The notes under the pieces are model-generated. The model saw nothing but the letters and a program-made list of their open reading frames with translations. It was not told the origin of the DNA and did no database searches. Both the position numbers and the translations under genes were made by a program. Of a DNA stretch of 64,000 nucleotides, positions 10,490 to 22,800 are shown piece by piece; the first letter of the stretch is position 1, and every line of letters begins with the position of its first letter. The stretch comes from Dendrobium chrysotoxum (taxonomy: Eukaryota; Streptophyta; Magnoliopsida; Asparagales; Orchidaceae): the NCBI GenBank assembly GCA_019925795.1, contig CM034313.1, forward strand, positions 84,289,663 to 84,353,662. Direction: 5' to 3'.

Positions 10490-11225
10490 TCAAATATGAT
10501 ATTTTATCAATAATTTACCTTGATTTGGCACAAACTGAACTTCTTGAAAAGACGAACCCAACAACACCAAATTCAACTCAATCCAAGCCCAAATGGTTCC
10601 AAATCAAAAACCCTAAGTGACTTTAGAAAGCTTAAACCATATATTGGATGACCAAACAATTTCCAAATGTGACATGCTTATAGTCGAATCGAGCGGCTCA
10701 ACGAGACAAATCTAACGAGCTAAAGATTGTGAATTCTGATATCATGAACAGATTCAAATGCACAGTAAATAGTCTACGATCAAGGGGATCAATATCGGTT
10801 GTACATTTAAACCACTTCCAACATACCCTTAATCTCCCTCGAACCTCTGCCAACCGTGCCGAACCCCCACCTAGCCTCTGATCGTTGCCAGACTTCCATC
10901 TGATAATGAACTGCTGCAGGACTTCAACCCCGCCACCAACTGACGCCGGACTTATGTCCGACAACCTACCGTCATCGGATTCCCATCCGGACCTTTTTCT
11001 TTGCTAGATTTCAATCTTACGACCGATTGTTGTAATCTGATTGTCCTCAAATTGAAGGACAATCATTCATTTGTAATATATTCAAACACTATTGCATCAT
11101 CAATTAGGCGTGGCCCCGTGATTTTTCCCTTCATGATTTTCCACGTAAAAAATTATGGTGTTTCTTCTGTTTGTGTGTGAGCTGGATAATCATGCAACGC
11201 TACCGCCGCAAACATTCTAGTCCGT
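10490..11225 (+). mobile_element. Decayed LTR related to the 31-38 kb element
   Basis: 10540-10800 follows the LTR at 31320-31600 phrase by phrase (GACGAACCCAACAACACCAA, GCCCAAATGG, TATAGTCGAATCGAGCGGCT). 11090-11225 follows the LTR's 3' part (GGCGTGGCCCCGTGATTTTT, TACCGCCGCAAACATTCTAG). The central tandem arrays are absent. It is an old, diverged copy, probably a solo LTR. Confidence 0.7.
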
Positions 11226-11229
11226 AATA

Positions 11230-12120
11230 AAATATATATTTTCATATTTTATAATAATATTTTTAAAATGATTTGACTTGCAAACTAATGTGTTGAGTCG
11301 AGGCTCCTTCAAATATGACTCGTTAACTTATCGAGCTCGGTTCACAAACTATTTATTTAGCCATGCTCAAGCGGGCTCATGTTAACTCACTTACTCCCCT
11401 AAAACTAAGTATTTTTTTATTTGAATTATCTTAAAAAAATTTATTTTCTTAACTCTATAATTTATAAAGTGGAACATAAGTTCTTAAATTGTTCATAAAT
11501 ATATATATATTTTTAATTGATATATATACATGCACAAATATATACATAAACACATATAAAATATGCATATGCACACAATATTATAATTGAGCCGAGTCAA
11601 GTGAGAACACTACGAATTGGATATGATTTGATCATATTATAAGTTGATCATGTTTGACTCAAGTTTGAGCCAAGCTTTCACATATTCATACATGGCTTGG
11701 TAATTATTTATTTATTTATTATATGATTGAGTTTGACTTGTGCTTGGTTTACCTCAATAAATTAAATAAATAATTAAATGAGCTAATAAATAAGCTCAAA
11801 ATCAAAACTTGCCTTATGTTGGTATAAGTAGCATGGTTTTAAATTCAGATCGAATCGATTGATCCATCTGGTTCAACTCTAAAAAAGTCATGTGGCCAGT
11901 TCGGTCCATTCACAAAATTGTTTTTGCACATAACCGATCAAAATCAGTGGGAATTAGTGATTGGACTGTGGATCCAATGAATCAATTTGATTCTTGATGA
12001 ACCATCTGTTTCTAATGTCGATCAGTTTTTGGTCTGTTGATTTTGACGAGCTGGCTAGAAATAAAAGATATAGATTAAAAAACTAATATATATTCCAATA
12101 TCTCAAGACCTTCACGGTTG
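11230..12120. other. Intergenic with small repeat relics
   Basis: AT-rich. 11280-11400 and 11580-11820 share phrases (GAGTCGAGGCTC, CTCGTTAACTTATCGAGCTC) with 53390-53830 and look like old non-coding element pieces. 11830-12060 (GGTTTTAAATTCAGATCGAA, GGTTCAACTC) resembles another common plant repeat type. No genes. Confidence 0.35.
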
Positions 12121-12221
12121 CACCTAATCACCCATAGCAATTCGTAAGCTTGAGTGCTTGACACATCGACATTGCACCCTACGACCTTCGCCCCGACTAG
12201 GGAGAGATATTCTGTGTGGAC

Positions 12222-12293
12222 ACCGGACAGGAGAACCGTCCGGTTTACGCTCAGGTACCGAGCGGTACCAAGTACCGAGTACCGCTCGGTACC
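12222..12293. repeat. Two adjacent perfect hairpins upstream of beta-tubulin
   Basis: ACCGGAC and GTCCGGT form a 7-bp stem around AGGAGAACC (about 12222-12244). GGTACCGAGCGGTAC (12254-12268) and GTACCGCTCGGTACC (12279-12293) form a perfect 15-bp stem with a 10-nt loop. They lie 380-450 bp upstream of the tubulin TATA box. They may be regulatory or part of a small repeat element. Confidence 0.7.
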
Positions 12294-12673
12294 GAGCTCT
12301 ATATTGGACGTGGCGCATTTTCATTGGAATCCGGACGCCATTCGGACTCTGCACAGAATAAAAATTCTCTATTGGGTAGCCTCCTTAGGCACTTCAAAGA
12401 ACGCAATGCCACTTTCAAATACGTAAATGTATAATTTTATATAGAGCATTATAAAAATAATCAAAATATTATTTTTAAATTTAATTTAAAATCAGAATAT
12501 TCGATAATAAAATATTATGACTTAAAATGTTATATATTAAATTTTAAAAAATATTATTATATTATTTATATTATATGAAATTAATTTTAATATTTATGAC
12601 ATCTGAATTTAACGCCAACTCAACCCATCGAATCCTAAAACCTTTTTTGATAAGATCTTTCATAGAGAGATCG

Positions 12674-12680
12674 TATAAAA
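12674..12680 (+). promoter_or_regulatory. TATA box of beta-tubulin
   Basis: TATAAAA in the context GATCGTATAAAAGAATCG, 255 bp upstream of the start codon. Transcription would start near 12705, leaving a 5' UTR of about 230 nt. Position and sequence fit a plant core promoter. Confidence 0.65.
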
Positions 12681-12934
12681 GAATCGAAAGAGCGCGCCGT
12701 GAAAGCGGATGGTAGTTACTCGACAGCTGTCCTGGCGTTTGATAACCATAGGAAGGGTAACTGCCACTTGAAACTTTGCGATAAAAACCCCCAAATCTCA
12801 AATCGCTCTTCATCACGGCCCTCTGCGGTTCCGCCCCATTTTCTGTCAATCTCTCCGTTCTCCGCAACCTGCTGTGCGGCGATTCCGTAACTCTTACCCT
12901 AGCCCTAACCGGAGCTACCATTGGGAGGGAGAGG

Positions 12935-15902
12935 ATGAGAGAAATCCTCCACATCCAGGGTGGACAATGTGGGAACCAGATTGGCGCCAAGTTCTGGGAG
13001 GTGATCTGCGACGAGCACGGGATCGACCACACCGGGAGGTACATCGGCGACTCAGATTTACAGCTCGAGCGGGTCAATGTTTACTACAATGAAGCGAGTG
13101 GAGGAAGGTACGTTCCCAGGGCTGTGCTTATGGATCTGGAGCCTGGGACGATGGATTCTTTGAGATCGGGGCCGTTTGGCCAGATCTTCCGGCCTGATAA
13201 CTTCGTTTTTGGCCAGTCGGGAGCGGGGAACAACTGGGCCAAGGGACACTATACGGAGGGAGCCGAAATCATTGATTCGGTGTTGGATGTGGTGAGGAAG
13301 GAGGCGGAGAATTGTGATTGCTTGCAAGGTAATGCGATCTATGGGTACTCTTTTTCTTTTATTTTCCCTTTTGTCTTATTTTCTGTTATATTTTGGAAGT
13401 TGGGTGTGTGGGTTGGAGTGTTGGAAGGGGTGGCGGGTAAGTCTTTTGTTTCGTTCCCCTTACCCGCTCTCTCGAAACCTTCGCAACAACTAACCATCCA
13501 CCGGTTATCTTTCTCTTTCTGGTATTTTATGTCCTTTATTTAAATGCATTGTTATTGAAGGTTCACGGTACCATTTATTTGCTTACGTTCTTGATTTTGG
13601 ATGTTTGTGCACATTTCATTTCATTAGAATCACAATGCAATCTAGTTGAAATTGCATATGTTCATATATTTTAGGGGCTGTTTAGTTTTTAGAAAACTGC
13701 TATATGATGGTGTTTAATTAGCAGATGTCTGCTGTATGATTTATTGATATTGTTTAGAAGTATGATAATCTAAATGCTTAACGTAACACTTGTCAGATGA
13801 TGATAATTTGACATCTGAATAACAGTAACGAAAGGCAATATGAAATTAGGTTATGGCTTTGATTTGGATTTTAATTAATTTTTTCTTGGAAGGTAGATGT
13901 GCTAGGGCCATTTATATAAATGAAATTCCTACTTTTGTTTTGGTGTAGTTAATTTGAATCAGCGTGGATTTAACGAAGTGCTAAGCGATTGTTTTCTTCC
14001 ACGCTTTTTTTAGCATTCTATTTAGTTTTTGTTTCCTTGGCTGATAGAAGAATGGGTGGTATATTTCATGAGGAAATGATTTTCATTTTTGGGTCTTGAG
14101 GCTACCATTTTGGGCATAGAAGTGTTATCAAGAACAAGTTTTAAGCGATTGAATGTCTCTGAATATCTGCAGGATTTCAAGTTTGCCATTCGTTGGGTGG
14201 TGGAACGGGGTCAGGAATGGGCACTCTTCTTATATCGAAGATCAGAGAGGAGTACCCTGATCGCATGATGCTGACATTCTCGGTCTTCCCATCACCAAAG
14301 GTCTCTGACACTGTTGTGGAGCCATACAATGCTACACTCTCTGTTCATCAGCTTGTTGAGAATGCGGATGAATGTATGGTACTTGACAATGAGGCTCTAT
14401 ATGACATTTGTTTCCGCACCCTCAAGCTTTCTACTCCTTCATGTGAGTTTAGTTTTGACTGAATTCATTCAATTTTATAGCTCATTTGTTCCTATGAATT
14501 GGACATTCCAAATTATGAAACTATGCAATATCTAACAAATTGGACTCGAAACACAATAAAGTCTGAAAATAAAATGAATAAAGATAGGTTTCAAGTAATA
14601 CATGTTACTAATGTTTTTTTTTTAGTTTCACTAAAATTTTAATATGTTGATTTTCTTAGATTACAAGGTAGAGGATTTTTTTTTTAAAATAATTTATGAG
14701 TTATAAGATTGTGAGTGTTGGTATTTAATCTCATTTATTTATCATTTTTTATTTGGAATTTATTTTAACTATAAAAAATTGACTTCTAAATTTTGTGAAC
14801 TCATGTTTCAGTGCTCATATCCGTCTATCATAAATTTGTGTAATAGCATATCAAGTATTTTGCAATTTTATTAATTTGTAGAATCCCTAAGTCTTCTAGT
14901 TTATCCATTGTCAGCAACATGGGAATTTCATGAACACAACTCTGTGTTTCTTCAGCCTTCGTAGTAGATAACTCATTACTGCTTGTTAATTCATAATTTG
15001 TAAGGATAGGCTAGGGAAATAAATAATCAGTTAACAATTGCTCTACGTTTTTTTTTTTAATTTCCTTTCCCTCTAAAAAAAAATGTAAAATGACGTTGAA
15101 CTGCATAAAAGCTAATTTTCTTTTTTCTTTTTTTCAAATGAAAATTTACTTTCCTGTTGCCTATCGCATTCTTCCTAGCCTTTCCTCATTTATTTTTTGA
15201 ATTGCAGTTGGTGATCTCAATCACCTCATCTCTGCAACCATGAGTGGCGTCACTTGCTGCCTTCGCTTCCCTGGACAGCTAAATTCTGACCTCCGGAAGC
15301 TTGCTGTCAACTTGATTCCTTTCCCTCGCCTCCATTTCTTCATGGTTGGTTTTGCTCCCCTGACCTCAAGAGGATCGCAGCAATATCGCGCCCTCAGTGT
15401 ACCCGAGCTGACACAACAGATGTGGGATTCCAAGAACATGATGTGCGCAGCTGATCCACGCCATGGTCGCTACCTCACTGCCTCTGCTGTGTTCCGTGGG
15501 AAGATGAGCACCAAGGAGGTGGATGAACAGATGATCAATGTTCAGAACAAGAACTCATCCTACTTTGTTGAATGGATCCCCAACAACGTTAAGTCCAGCG
15601 TGTGTGATATTCCACCCAAGGGTCTTAAGATGGCATCTACCTTCATTGGAAACTCAACCTCTATTCAGGAGATGTTTCGTCGGGTCAGCGAACAGTTCAC
15701 TGCTATGTTCAGGAGGAAGGCCTTCTTGCACTGGTATACCGGCGAGGGCATGGAGGAGATGGAGTTCACCGAGGCTGAGAGCAATATGAATGATCTCGTG
15801 GCTGAGTACCAGCAATACCAAGATGCAACTGCTGACTACGATTATGAGGAAGTGGAAGAGGAAGAGGAAGAGGAAGAGGAAGAAGAGGAGGTGGCCGCTT
15901 GA
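12935..15902 (+). CDS. TUBB: Beta-tubulin
   Basis: Beta subunit of the tubulin heterodimer that polymerises into microtubules. Three exons: 12935-13328, 14173-14442 and 15208-15902 (394, 270 and 695 nt), with introns of 844 and 765 bp, all GT-AG, placed after the Gln131 and Ser-Pro-Ser positions usual for plant beta-tubulins. The product is 452 aa. It starts [21 protein letters not shown] is the peptide sensed in tubulin mRNA autoregulation. GGGTGSG (140-146) is the nucleotide-binding signature. The C-terminus is a long acidic tail ([14 protein letters not shown], then more Glu, ending EVAA), the surface bound by motors and MAPs. No frameshift or stop was seen, so the gene looks functional. 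Confidence 0.97.
13329..14172 (+). other. Beta-tubulin intron 1
   Basis: Donor AAG|GTAATG, acceptor CTGCAG|GA, phase 1. Near 13676 is GGGGCTGTTTAG, resembling the edge of a hAT-like MITE, but no matching second end was found. Confidence 0.9.
14443..15207 (+). other. Beta-tubulin intron 2
   Basis: Donor CAT|GTGAGT, acceptor ATTGCAG|TT, phase 1. T- and A-rich, with no other feature seen. Confidence 0.9.
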
Positions 15903-16150
15903 GGTGATGGCGGCACATCTCCTTCGTATTCACTCTTCTTTTCTGTGATTTGGAAAAGCGGCGTTTTTTTTTTCTTTTTTCTTTTTTCATTTAGTAGGCG
16001 AATATCTTCAGGTTTATCTGTCCATGTCTGAAACCTGTTGCTGAGTGGGAACCTTTGATTGCTATTGAATTCTTATTACGCGAATATATTATTGGATATC
16101 ATCAAATAGTTTTTATTGATAGATGAGATCCATGAGGTCATATCTAGTAA
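15903..16150 (+). other. Beta-tubulin 3' UTR region
   Basis: T-rich non-coding sequence after the TGA stop (TTTTTTTTTCTTTTTTC near 15966). The poly(A) site is not resolved. Confidence 0.5.
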
Positions 16151-16565
16151 GAGTTAGTATCTGAGTAGTTGGAGACGGTAAATTTAATTTGTGCGTTGGT
16201 ATTAGTAGCAGTGAGAGCTTGAGATTTTGTCAAATGGGTTAAGAGTAGGGGGTGTAAGTGAGCCAAAGCATTATGGAAAGACATAAACATAGAAGATTTT
16301 TATTAGGATTTGAGCTTTCTTATTTTGTCCTTGTTCTAACTTGCAATGTAAGACTCCATGGTTCATGAAAAGCTTGTACAACTTCAATTAAATAATTTTT
16401 ATTATAATTATTAAATTATTATTATGAAATTAGTTATCATTATGTTCTGATCTTATCTGTTGTTGAAAAGGTAAATAAAATCAACTAGATTTATACATTA
16501 TCTGAATCAAAACTATGCAATTAACTTGATGGTTTTCTACAAATAGGTTAATGAGTCTTCACTAA

Positions 16566-16694
16566 GGTGTCGTTTGAGGTAGTTTTTTTTATTATTTTCT
16601 AAAATAATTTTTTAATACAAAAATTTAATGAATTGAAAATTTTTGTATTAAAAATTATTTTATAAAATAATAAAAAAGTTATCCAAATGAAATC
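16566..16694. mobile_element. Tourist-like MITE, TAA target duplication
   Basis: 129-bp foldback sequence bounded by TAA (16563-16565 and 16695-16697). Ends GGTGTCGTTTGAGGT and ATCCAAATGAAATC are imperfect inverted repeats and the centre pairs AAATTTAATG with CAAAAATTT-type sequence. Confidence 0.7.
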
Positions 16695-17256
16695 TAACGT
16701 TATTTACCGCTGCAAATTCAGTTATAAAACAAGTCCTTATATGATCAGCTGTGTGTTTCACTCTCTAGTCAATTGTAGGTTGCTAGAAAGAATTATACAG
16801 GTCTCTGTTAAGTTTGCAGGTCGCCCTAAACTAGTTAAAGGGTTGTCCATATCTGCTTTTCAGTGGCTAGCAATCTTTTTTACATGAAAGATGAATATTT
16901 TCAAGCCCTTTTTATTGATTCTCTTAAAGCCGTTGGGAGAAGTTTTAAGGCTGCTTTTAGGCTTATATATAGACCTTTTTCAGGTTATTAAAGTGATCAT
17001 AATCACCTTACAAAGTCGCTTAATATTTTTCATTTTAAAATCCATCTTGTTCAAACTAATCTTTGCAAAGTTAAGTAGCTAGCATTTGAATATACAAAAA
17101 TGATAGTCTCGTTGCAAAGCTTTGGCTCTTGTAAGCTTCTTCAATGGCAAAGTGTTGCAAGTGTGACATAGTGGTGGGAAGGTCCTTCCATAATTAACTA
17201 TTTTATTAATGGCCCTTATTTCTTTGTCATTCAATTTAGTATTTAGGGAGAACTAA

Positions 17257-17376
17257 GGCTTCGTATGGGATGGCTTTCTTATTGCTTCTTAAAGCAGTTT
17301 TATAGTACAAAAATTTTAGTTTTTGTACTAAAAAGTTGTTTTAAGAAGCATTATGAAAGCCGTCCCAAATGAAGCC
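17257..17376. mobile_element. Tourist-like MITE, best-preserved copy
   Basis: Near-complete palindrome of about 120 bp. GGCTTCGTATGGGATGGCTT at the left matches AAGCCGTCCCAAATGAAGCC at the right, and inner arms ATTGCTTCTTAAA and TTTTAAGAAGCA also pair. TAA flanks both ends. The size, TIR start and TAA duplication fit the PIF/Harbinger Tourist type. Confidence 0.8.
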
Positions 17377-17792
17377 TAAGTATCAATTTGAGTAGCTAGC
17401 TTATAAATACTACAACTTTTTAGAAAGAAGGGGAGTTTTGGGAAGATTTTGTTTCAGATTATCTTGAGTTTGGGGAAGGTGTTTTGTATTTTGGGGTTGA
17501 TTCCCTAAGGTTGGGGAGGTGAGCTGTAAAGGAGATTGCAGTGGAGTCTAGGACTTCGCCACAATCAAGCTTCCCCTCATGTATCTTGGCCCTCTTACCA
17601 CAATTTCAAGGGGTTGCCCACCGATTTCTAGAGGAAGGCAATAAAAAATAGCAGGACAAAAATCATTCAAGAATTTGGAGATCGTAGTGGTTTAAGATTT
17701 TGATTCAATCAATCTCTGGTGTTTCTTGATTATGCCCTCGATTGTTCTTGATTGCTGCCACCAAATTTATCGGTTAAATCTTCCTAACAGAA

Positions 17793-20700
17793 TGCAAACA
17801 ATCACAGTGGAAATAAAATCACACAACACAAGCACAATAAAAACGACGATTTATGTGATTCGACAAATATGTCTACGTCCATAGAGAGGGGATGATTTCA
17901 CTATATTGGAGAGCAAGAGAATTACAATAGCTCTCAAGCTCTTGCTCTTGCTCTCATGCTTTCTGTCTTACTATACAATAGCCCTCAAGCCTTCAATTTA
18001 TAGATATGAGAAAAAATAAAATAGGAAAAAACTTTCTAATCAAATCTCTAATTAATGCAATAATTAGATCTCTAATTAATGTATCAATCAAATCAACTTA
18101 ATCAAGAAAATAATTAACTCTCTAATCAATTACATAATTGAGCCATCAAAAGCCTTCCAAACCAAGGCTGGTTTGGATTTGGAAAGAATTCAAAATCAAC
18201 AATCTCCACCTCGTCTTTCACATCAGAAAGTGGAAGATGACAAACTAAGCCCCAATAACAGAATGATTGCACCCAAATGGCTGCCTACGTACCCCCCTGC
18301 CATGGGATCAAGCCAAACGTAGTTCTTCAAACTAGTGGACAATCAGTCATGAGTCCTGCACCACTGCCATGGTGACTACATCTCCAAGCCTGCATTCATC
18401 ATATCCTTTAAACACCTTAGGATACTCTTCACAGCTTGCCAATGACTCCTTCATGTATCAAGTATTAACCTGCTCACAATGCCAACTGCTTGTGCAATGT
18501 CTAGATTCAGCTACTTTAAAATCAGACCAAATTGTGCTACAAGTGTCAAGTGACCACGAGTCAATGGATTCTTAACCACTAGGGAGAACACCTCATTATA
18601 AGCAATCCCTTCTGATTGCACAGAGTCTTTTGCCACCAAACTAGCCGAGTATTGCACATTAGCTCCATGAGGTCCTTCCTTCTTTGCATGGATCTATTTG
18701 CACAAATGGCTTTTCTTCCTGTAGGAAGCTTCACCAACCTCCAATTAGCATCCTTCTGAAAAGACTCTATTTCTTCATTCATAGCCCTCTTCCAAAGATT
18801 AGCATCAGGACTGTCCGCTGCTTTCTCATAATGACTAGGAACTTCAGTCACCGTTGTTGAAAGTGCAAATGCAATGTGATCCCTCAACCAAATTAGTTTT
18901 AGGACATTTTTGCACCTGAATCTATTCTTCATAATATATTCCTGGTCATGAATCCCATCCTCAACATCATCTTCTACCTCATAATCTGCAGTTGAATCAG
19001 GCACTTAGGTAGAAATGACCTATCTCTATGGAGTAAATGAAGTTGCATCAAACTCTAACTTCTGCAGCGCATCTGTGATCCCAATAGAACTCTCCACCCG
19101 CTTCAAGTTCTAAGGCTTCAACATGCTAGCCACATTGAAAGTAACATCCCTACTGATAACAATCTTCTTCTCTAATGGATCATAGAGTTTGAAGCCATTG
19201 ACTCCACGCCTAAAGCCAATAAAGAATGCAGTAGCTTCCCTTGGTTCTAGTTTATCATTCTGACCATGATAATAAGCTGGACACCTGAACACTCTCAGTA
19301 CTGATAATCTCTAGCAAGATGCCATGACCATATCTCCTTTGTTGTCTTCTTCCCAATAGTTGTAAAAGGCAGATAATTCACCAAGTTACAATGATAGTAT
19401 ATTGCTTCAGCCCAATAGACTCTATCCAACCCAGAAATGGATAACATACATCAAATTTTCTCCACCAAATCTGGTTCATCCTCTCTGCATCCCGTTCTGC
19501 TGCGGCGTCTCTCTAATAGTGAAATGGTGCTTAACCCCAGATTTTTAGCACTTCTGTAATAACGCATCTAAAGTATATTCGCTCCCATTATCTGATATGA
19601 GACATTAGATCCTTTTGTAAGTTTGAGTTTTAATCCAGTACTTCCATGTTCTAAAAATCTCCAGGACCTCGCTCTAGCACCTTATGGGGTACACCCAAGC
19701 ATATATAGAGTAATCATCAATAAAAGAGATAAATTATCGCTATCCGCCAAATAATGCTGTCTTTATTGGGCTCCAAACATCTGTGTGAATATACTCAAGG
19801 ATATCATTTGTATTATGGATGACAGCACCAAAGGATACACATGTTTTCTTGCTAAACACACTATGTTGACAAATATAAAGCTTACATGTGCTTGTTCCTT
19901 TAATCAATCATTGCTTCACCAAAGCCATAAGAGAAGCCTTTTCGGCATGAGATAGCCGCATATGCCACAATGCAATGACATCAAAAGAATCATCAGCAAT
20001 AGTAGCCGATCCAACCATCATTCTTCCCTGAAGGTATTAAAGGTTTTTGTGATGAACTCCTTTCAAATAAACTAGTGCTCAATAATATATCTTCAGAACT
20101 CCTTCCTCAATGACTATCTTATAGTACTTAGTCTTTAAAGCCCCAATAGATAGCAAATTCTGCCTGATATCTGGAACGTACCTCACATCAATCAGTTATC
20201 TCATAGTACCATCATTCATTCTAATAAAGATGCTCCCTACACCAACTGTATGACATGCCTGATCATTTCTCTTGGTCATAACACCACTATCAAGCTTATT
20301 ATAGGTATAGAACCACTCTCTAGTGGGACAAATATGATATGTAGTACTAGTATCTAGAATCCATCATTAATCATCTAAATATAAACTCTGAGAAACTACA
20401 GATAGTGATACATCTGAATCTTCATCACGCTCTTCCACGTTAAAGTTTGCCTTAGTGGAAACTCCCTTTCCCTTCTCCTTCAGCTTCAAAAGTATTTCTT
20501 CCAATGATCGATCTTTAAGCAGAAAGCACACTAATTCTTTCCAAGATTGCTCCCACAAGCTTTGCATCGCTTTTGCTGCAACCCCTTTTATTCTTCTATT
20601 TCTCAGATCTTCCTTGTTGGAGTGTGATAGTCTCAGCTGAATCCATCTTTGCAGACTCCTTATCCCGATGTCAAAACTCATGATTCAATAATGTAGTGGT

Positions 20701-21560
20701 CACCTCACCATAGTTCATAACTTCCTTATAATGAATAAGCATCATCGTGAAGTTTTCATTCCCATCCAAGAGCAAATTCAACAGAAGTGCGCTTTGTCTT
20801 CACTTCCAACATCCTCATCCAAATTCAAAAGATCAGCCAATAGCTTTGTGAAATCATTCAAATGTTCATCAATTGTAACCCCATGCCTTATCTAAAACAT
20901 GTAGAGCCGTCGTTTCATATGGAGATGATTCTCTACGCTCTTCATCAGATACTTATTCTTCTAGATCTTCTACAGCTTCACAGTAAAAGTCTCCATTATC
21001 ACCCCATTCTTGATCTCATGTGATAGGCAATTCTTGATTAAACCACAAGCCCTCTGATTCATCTTGAGCCAACCCCTCTCTGAAATCTCCTCAGGATGTT
21101 CATCGCTCTCCAGAATTTCCTCCAGATTCAAAGAGTATAGCGCATCCATCACCTCACATCTCCACATGCTAAAGTTTTCTTTCCCGTCAAATTTCGTCGC
21201 ATTAATTTTGATGGGATATGTAACTACCTGATGAATTGATGCCTTCTCCACTGACGAGGTGGATGTATCAGTAGCTCCACTAGATCTCATAATCTTCACC
21301 AAATTGCAACTGCCTTATAACACTAGAATTGCCCCAATCTGGCTCAGCAACAATTAGAAATAAAAATCAACATCCTTTATTTGCTTGATCTGACCAGATC
21401 ACGTCTCAGAGGTTTGCTCCCGTTCTTCAAATTGCCACCAGAAATCCTACCGAAATTTGACTTTGATACCAATTATTGTTCAAATAATCACAGAGGAAAC
21501 AAAATTATACAACACAAACATAATGAACACGGCGATTTACGTGGCGGAACAGTTTGAAAA
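17793..21560 (-). mobile_element. Ty1/copia retrotransposon, decayed and internally deleted
   Basis: Element on the minus strand. The 3' LTR is 17793-18201 (TGTTGATTTTG start, ...TTTGCA end, 409 bp), preceded in element sense by the purine tract AAGACGAGGTGGAGA. The 5' LTR survives only as its last 80 or so bases (21477 to about 21560), which match 17793-17880. The primer site TTGGTATCAAAG (21463-21474 region) resembles the tRNA-iMet site of copia elements. The full element would be about 5 kb; this one is 3.8 kb through loss of most of RT and of the outer 5' LTR. Confidence 0.85.
18200..21302 (-). pseudogene. Copia gag-pol pseudogene
   Basis: From 21302 downward: gag N-terminus with KINATKFDGKENFSMWRCEV and MNQRACGLIKNCLS, the copia gag (UBN2/DUF4219) pattern; a later gag piece (20681-20367); protease region WILDTSTTYHICP, with the Asp of D-T/S retained; gag-pre-integrase LWHMRLSHAEKASLMALV; integrase pieces DVWSP, SFIDDYSIYAW and SDNGSEYT; the chromodomain-side segment TAFFIGFRRGVNGFKLYDP; and the start of RT, NLWKRAMNEEIESFQKDANW. 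Sequence then jumps to VNRYMKESLASCEEYPKVFK, the end of RT, so the RT core is missing. Stops and shifts are frequent throughout. Confidence 0.9.
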
Positions 21561-22490
21561 TAAGTCAAGCGGCTATGGAAGTTCTTGTTGGAGTATTTCA
21601 TCCTGAAAATGGATCCAGAACTGCAATTGCATTTCTTTAGTTGATTGGTCTTCAAGGTGATTTTAAGGTCTTAGATGTGTGCACGGTTCTATAAGGAGGC
21701 AAGTCTTGTGGTGGTGTAGTGTAAGCTATTCTTGTAATCATGTATCCCTTTGCTTAGATTTTCTTTAGGCTTGCTTAATTCTACTAAGTATGTGCAAGAA
21801 AACTGATAAAAGAATTACTTCTGAATTCTGATAATGTCATGTCTTCTTATTTTAAAGTTGCGGCATGATTGGTTCATCACTAGCATTCTAAATTGTATAT
21901 TTCTCAATGTTTATATAATATATGTTTCATTCATTTATTGTTGTTTAATTTAATTTTGCAATCAATTCTTTATCACAATCAAAGTAGAAAATGCTCTTTC
22001 AAGTTTCAATATCTCTTGTTTTAATATATAAAATTAATGTCAATTTTAAGCCAATAAACAAAGGGATATTAATGATATTTATTTCTTCTAAGGTTTCATT
22101 TGGGACAATTTTCTTAGTGTTTTTTAAAGCTGATTTTAAGTAAAAAAAATTTTAGTTTTAAAAAAATTGTACTAAATAAACGTTTTATAAAGTAATAAAA
22201 AAGTTGCCTCAAACGAAGCCTGGGACATCTTTTTACTGCTTCTTAAAACAGAGTTTTAGTACAAAAATTTTAATTTTTGTACTAAAACTCAAACTTCTAA
22301 AACTCAAAACTTTTGTACTAAAATTCTATATTAAGAAGCAGTGAAAAAGCAGTCTCAAATAAAGTCTAAATTTTCTCAAAAAGATTTCTAATATTCTTCA
22401 AAGATAAAAATTCAACATCAGAGGGCATATCTGTAATTCAAAATTGCAATTGGTAGGCAAGATTCCTGCTCTATATATAAAAAAGAAGGT
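21560..22490. other. Intergenic with MITEs
   Basis: AT-rich. It contains the double MITE at 22092-22368 and nothing else recognised. Confidence 0.4.
22092..22368. mobile_element. Two abutting Tourist-like MITEs
   Basis: The first copy begins GGTTTCATTTGGGACA after TAA (22089-22091) and ends CAAACGAAGCC near 22221. A second palindrome starts at once (GGGACATCTTTTTACTGCTT) and ends AGTCTCAAATAAAGTC before TAA. The second has long inner arms around TAGTACAAAAATTTTAATTT. Confidence 0.65.
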
Positions 22491-22800
22491 CATATTTTAT
22501 AAAGAGGCATGATAATAATCAAAATTAGTAAAAGGAGCATCGATTAATAAAAAATTTAAATAGGAGCAAATACGCTATATTAAATGACGCATTATAAAAT
22601 ACGTCAAATAATTTAGCGCATTAAAAAAATGCCATATAATTTGACGTATTATACTCAAGCCTAGAGAGAGGGGGGAGAGAGAGAGAGAGAGGTGACAGAG
22701 GGAGAGATGACACAGCGGAGAGAGAGAGGAAGATGGCAGCGGAGGGAGAGAGAGAGAGAGGGAGATGGCAGCGGAGAGAGAGTAATAAAATGGAAATGCA
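22490..22800. repeat. Foldback relic with GA-rich tract
   Basis: AATACGTCAAAT (22598-22609) and ATTTGACGTATT (22639-22650) form a perfect 12-bp stem. A GA-rich tract with repeated AGATGGCAGCGGAG follows (22665-22785). The mix of AGTAAAAGGAGC, low-GC sequence and GAGAGA resembles the arms of the foldback at 28328-29494, so it may be a diverged member of that family. Confidence 0.5.

Larger units (their letters stand above)
16150..17790. other. Intergenic with MITEs
   Basis: AT-rich DNA between the tubulin gene and the copia element. Apart from the two MITEs listed separately, no gene was recognised. 17400-17700 has the look of a retrotransposon leader but no partner was found. Confidence 0.4.

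Noticed and set aside
12124..12434. Overlapping small frames with GTKYR and RYRAV repeats
   Set aside because: They come from the GGTACCGAGCGGTAC hairpin and its repeats, not from a protein gene.
13058..13327. Minus-strand frame opposite tubulin exon 1
   Set aside because: Shadow of a strongly conserved exon on the other strand.
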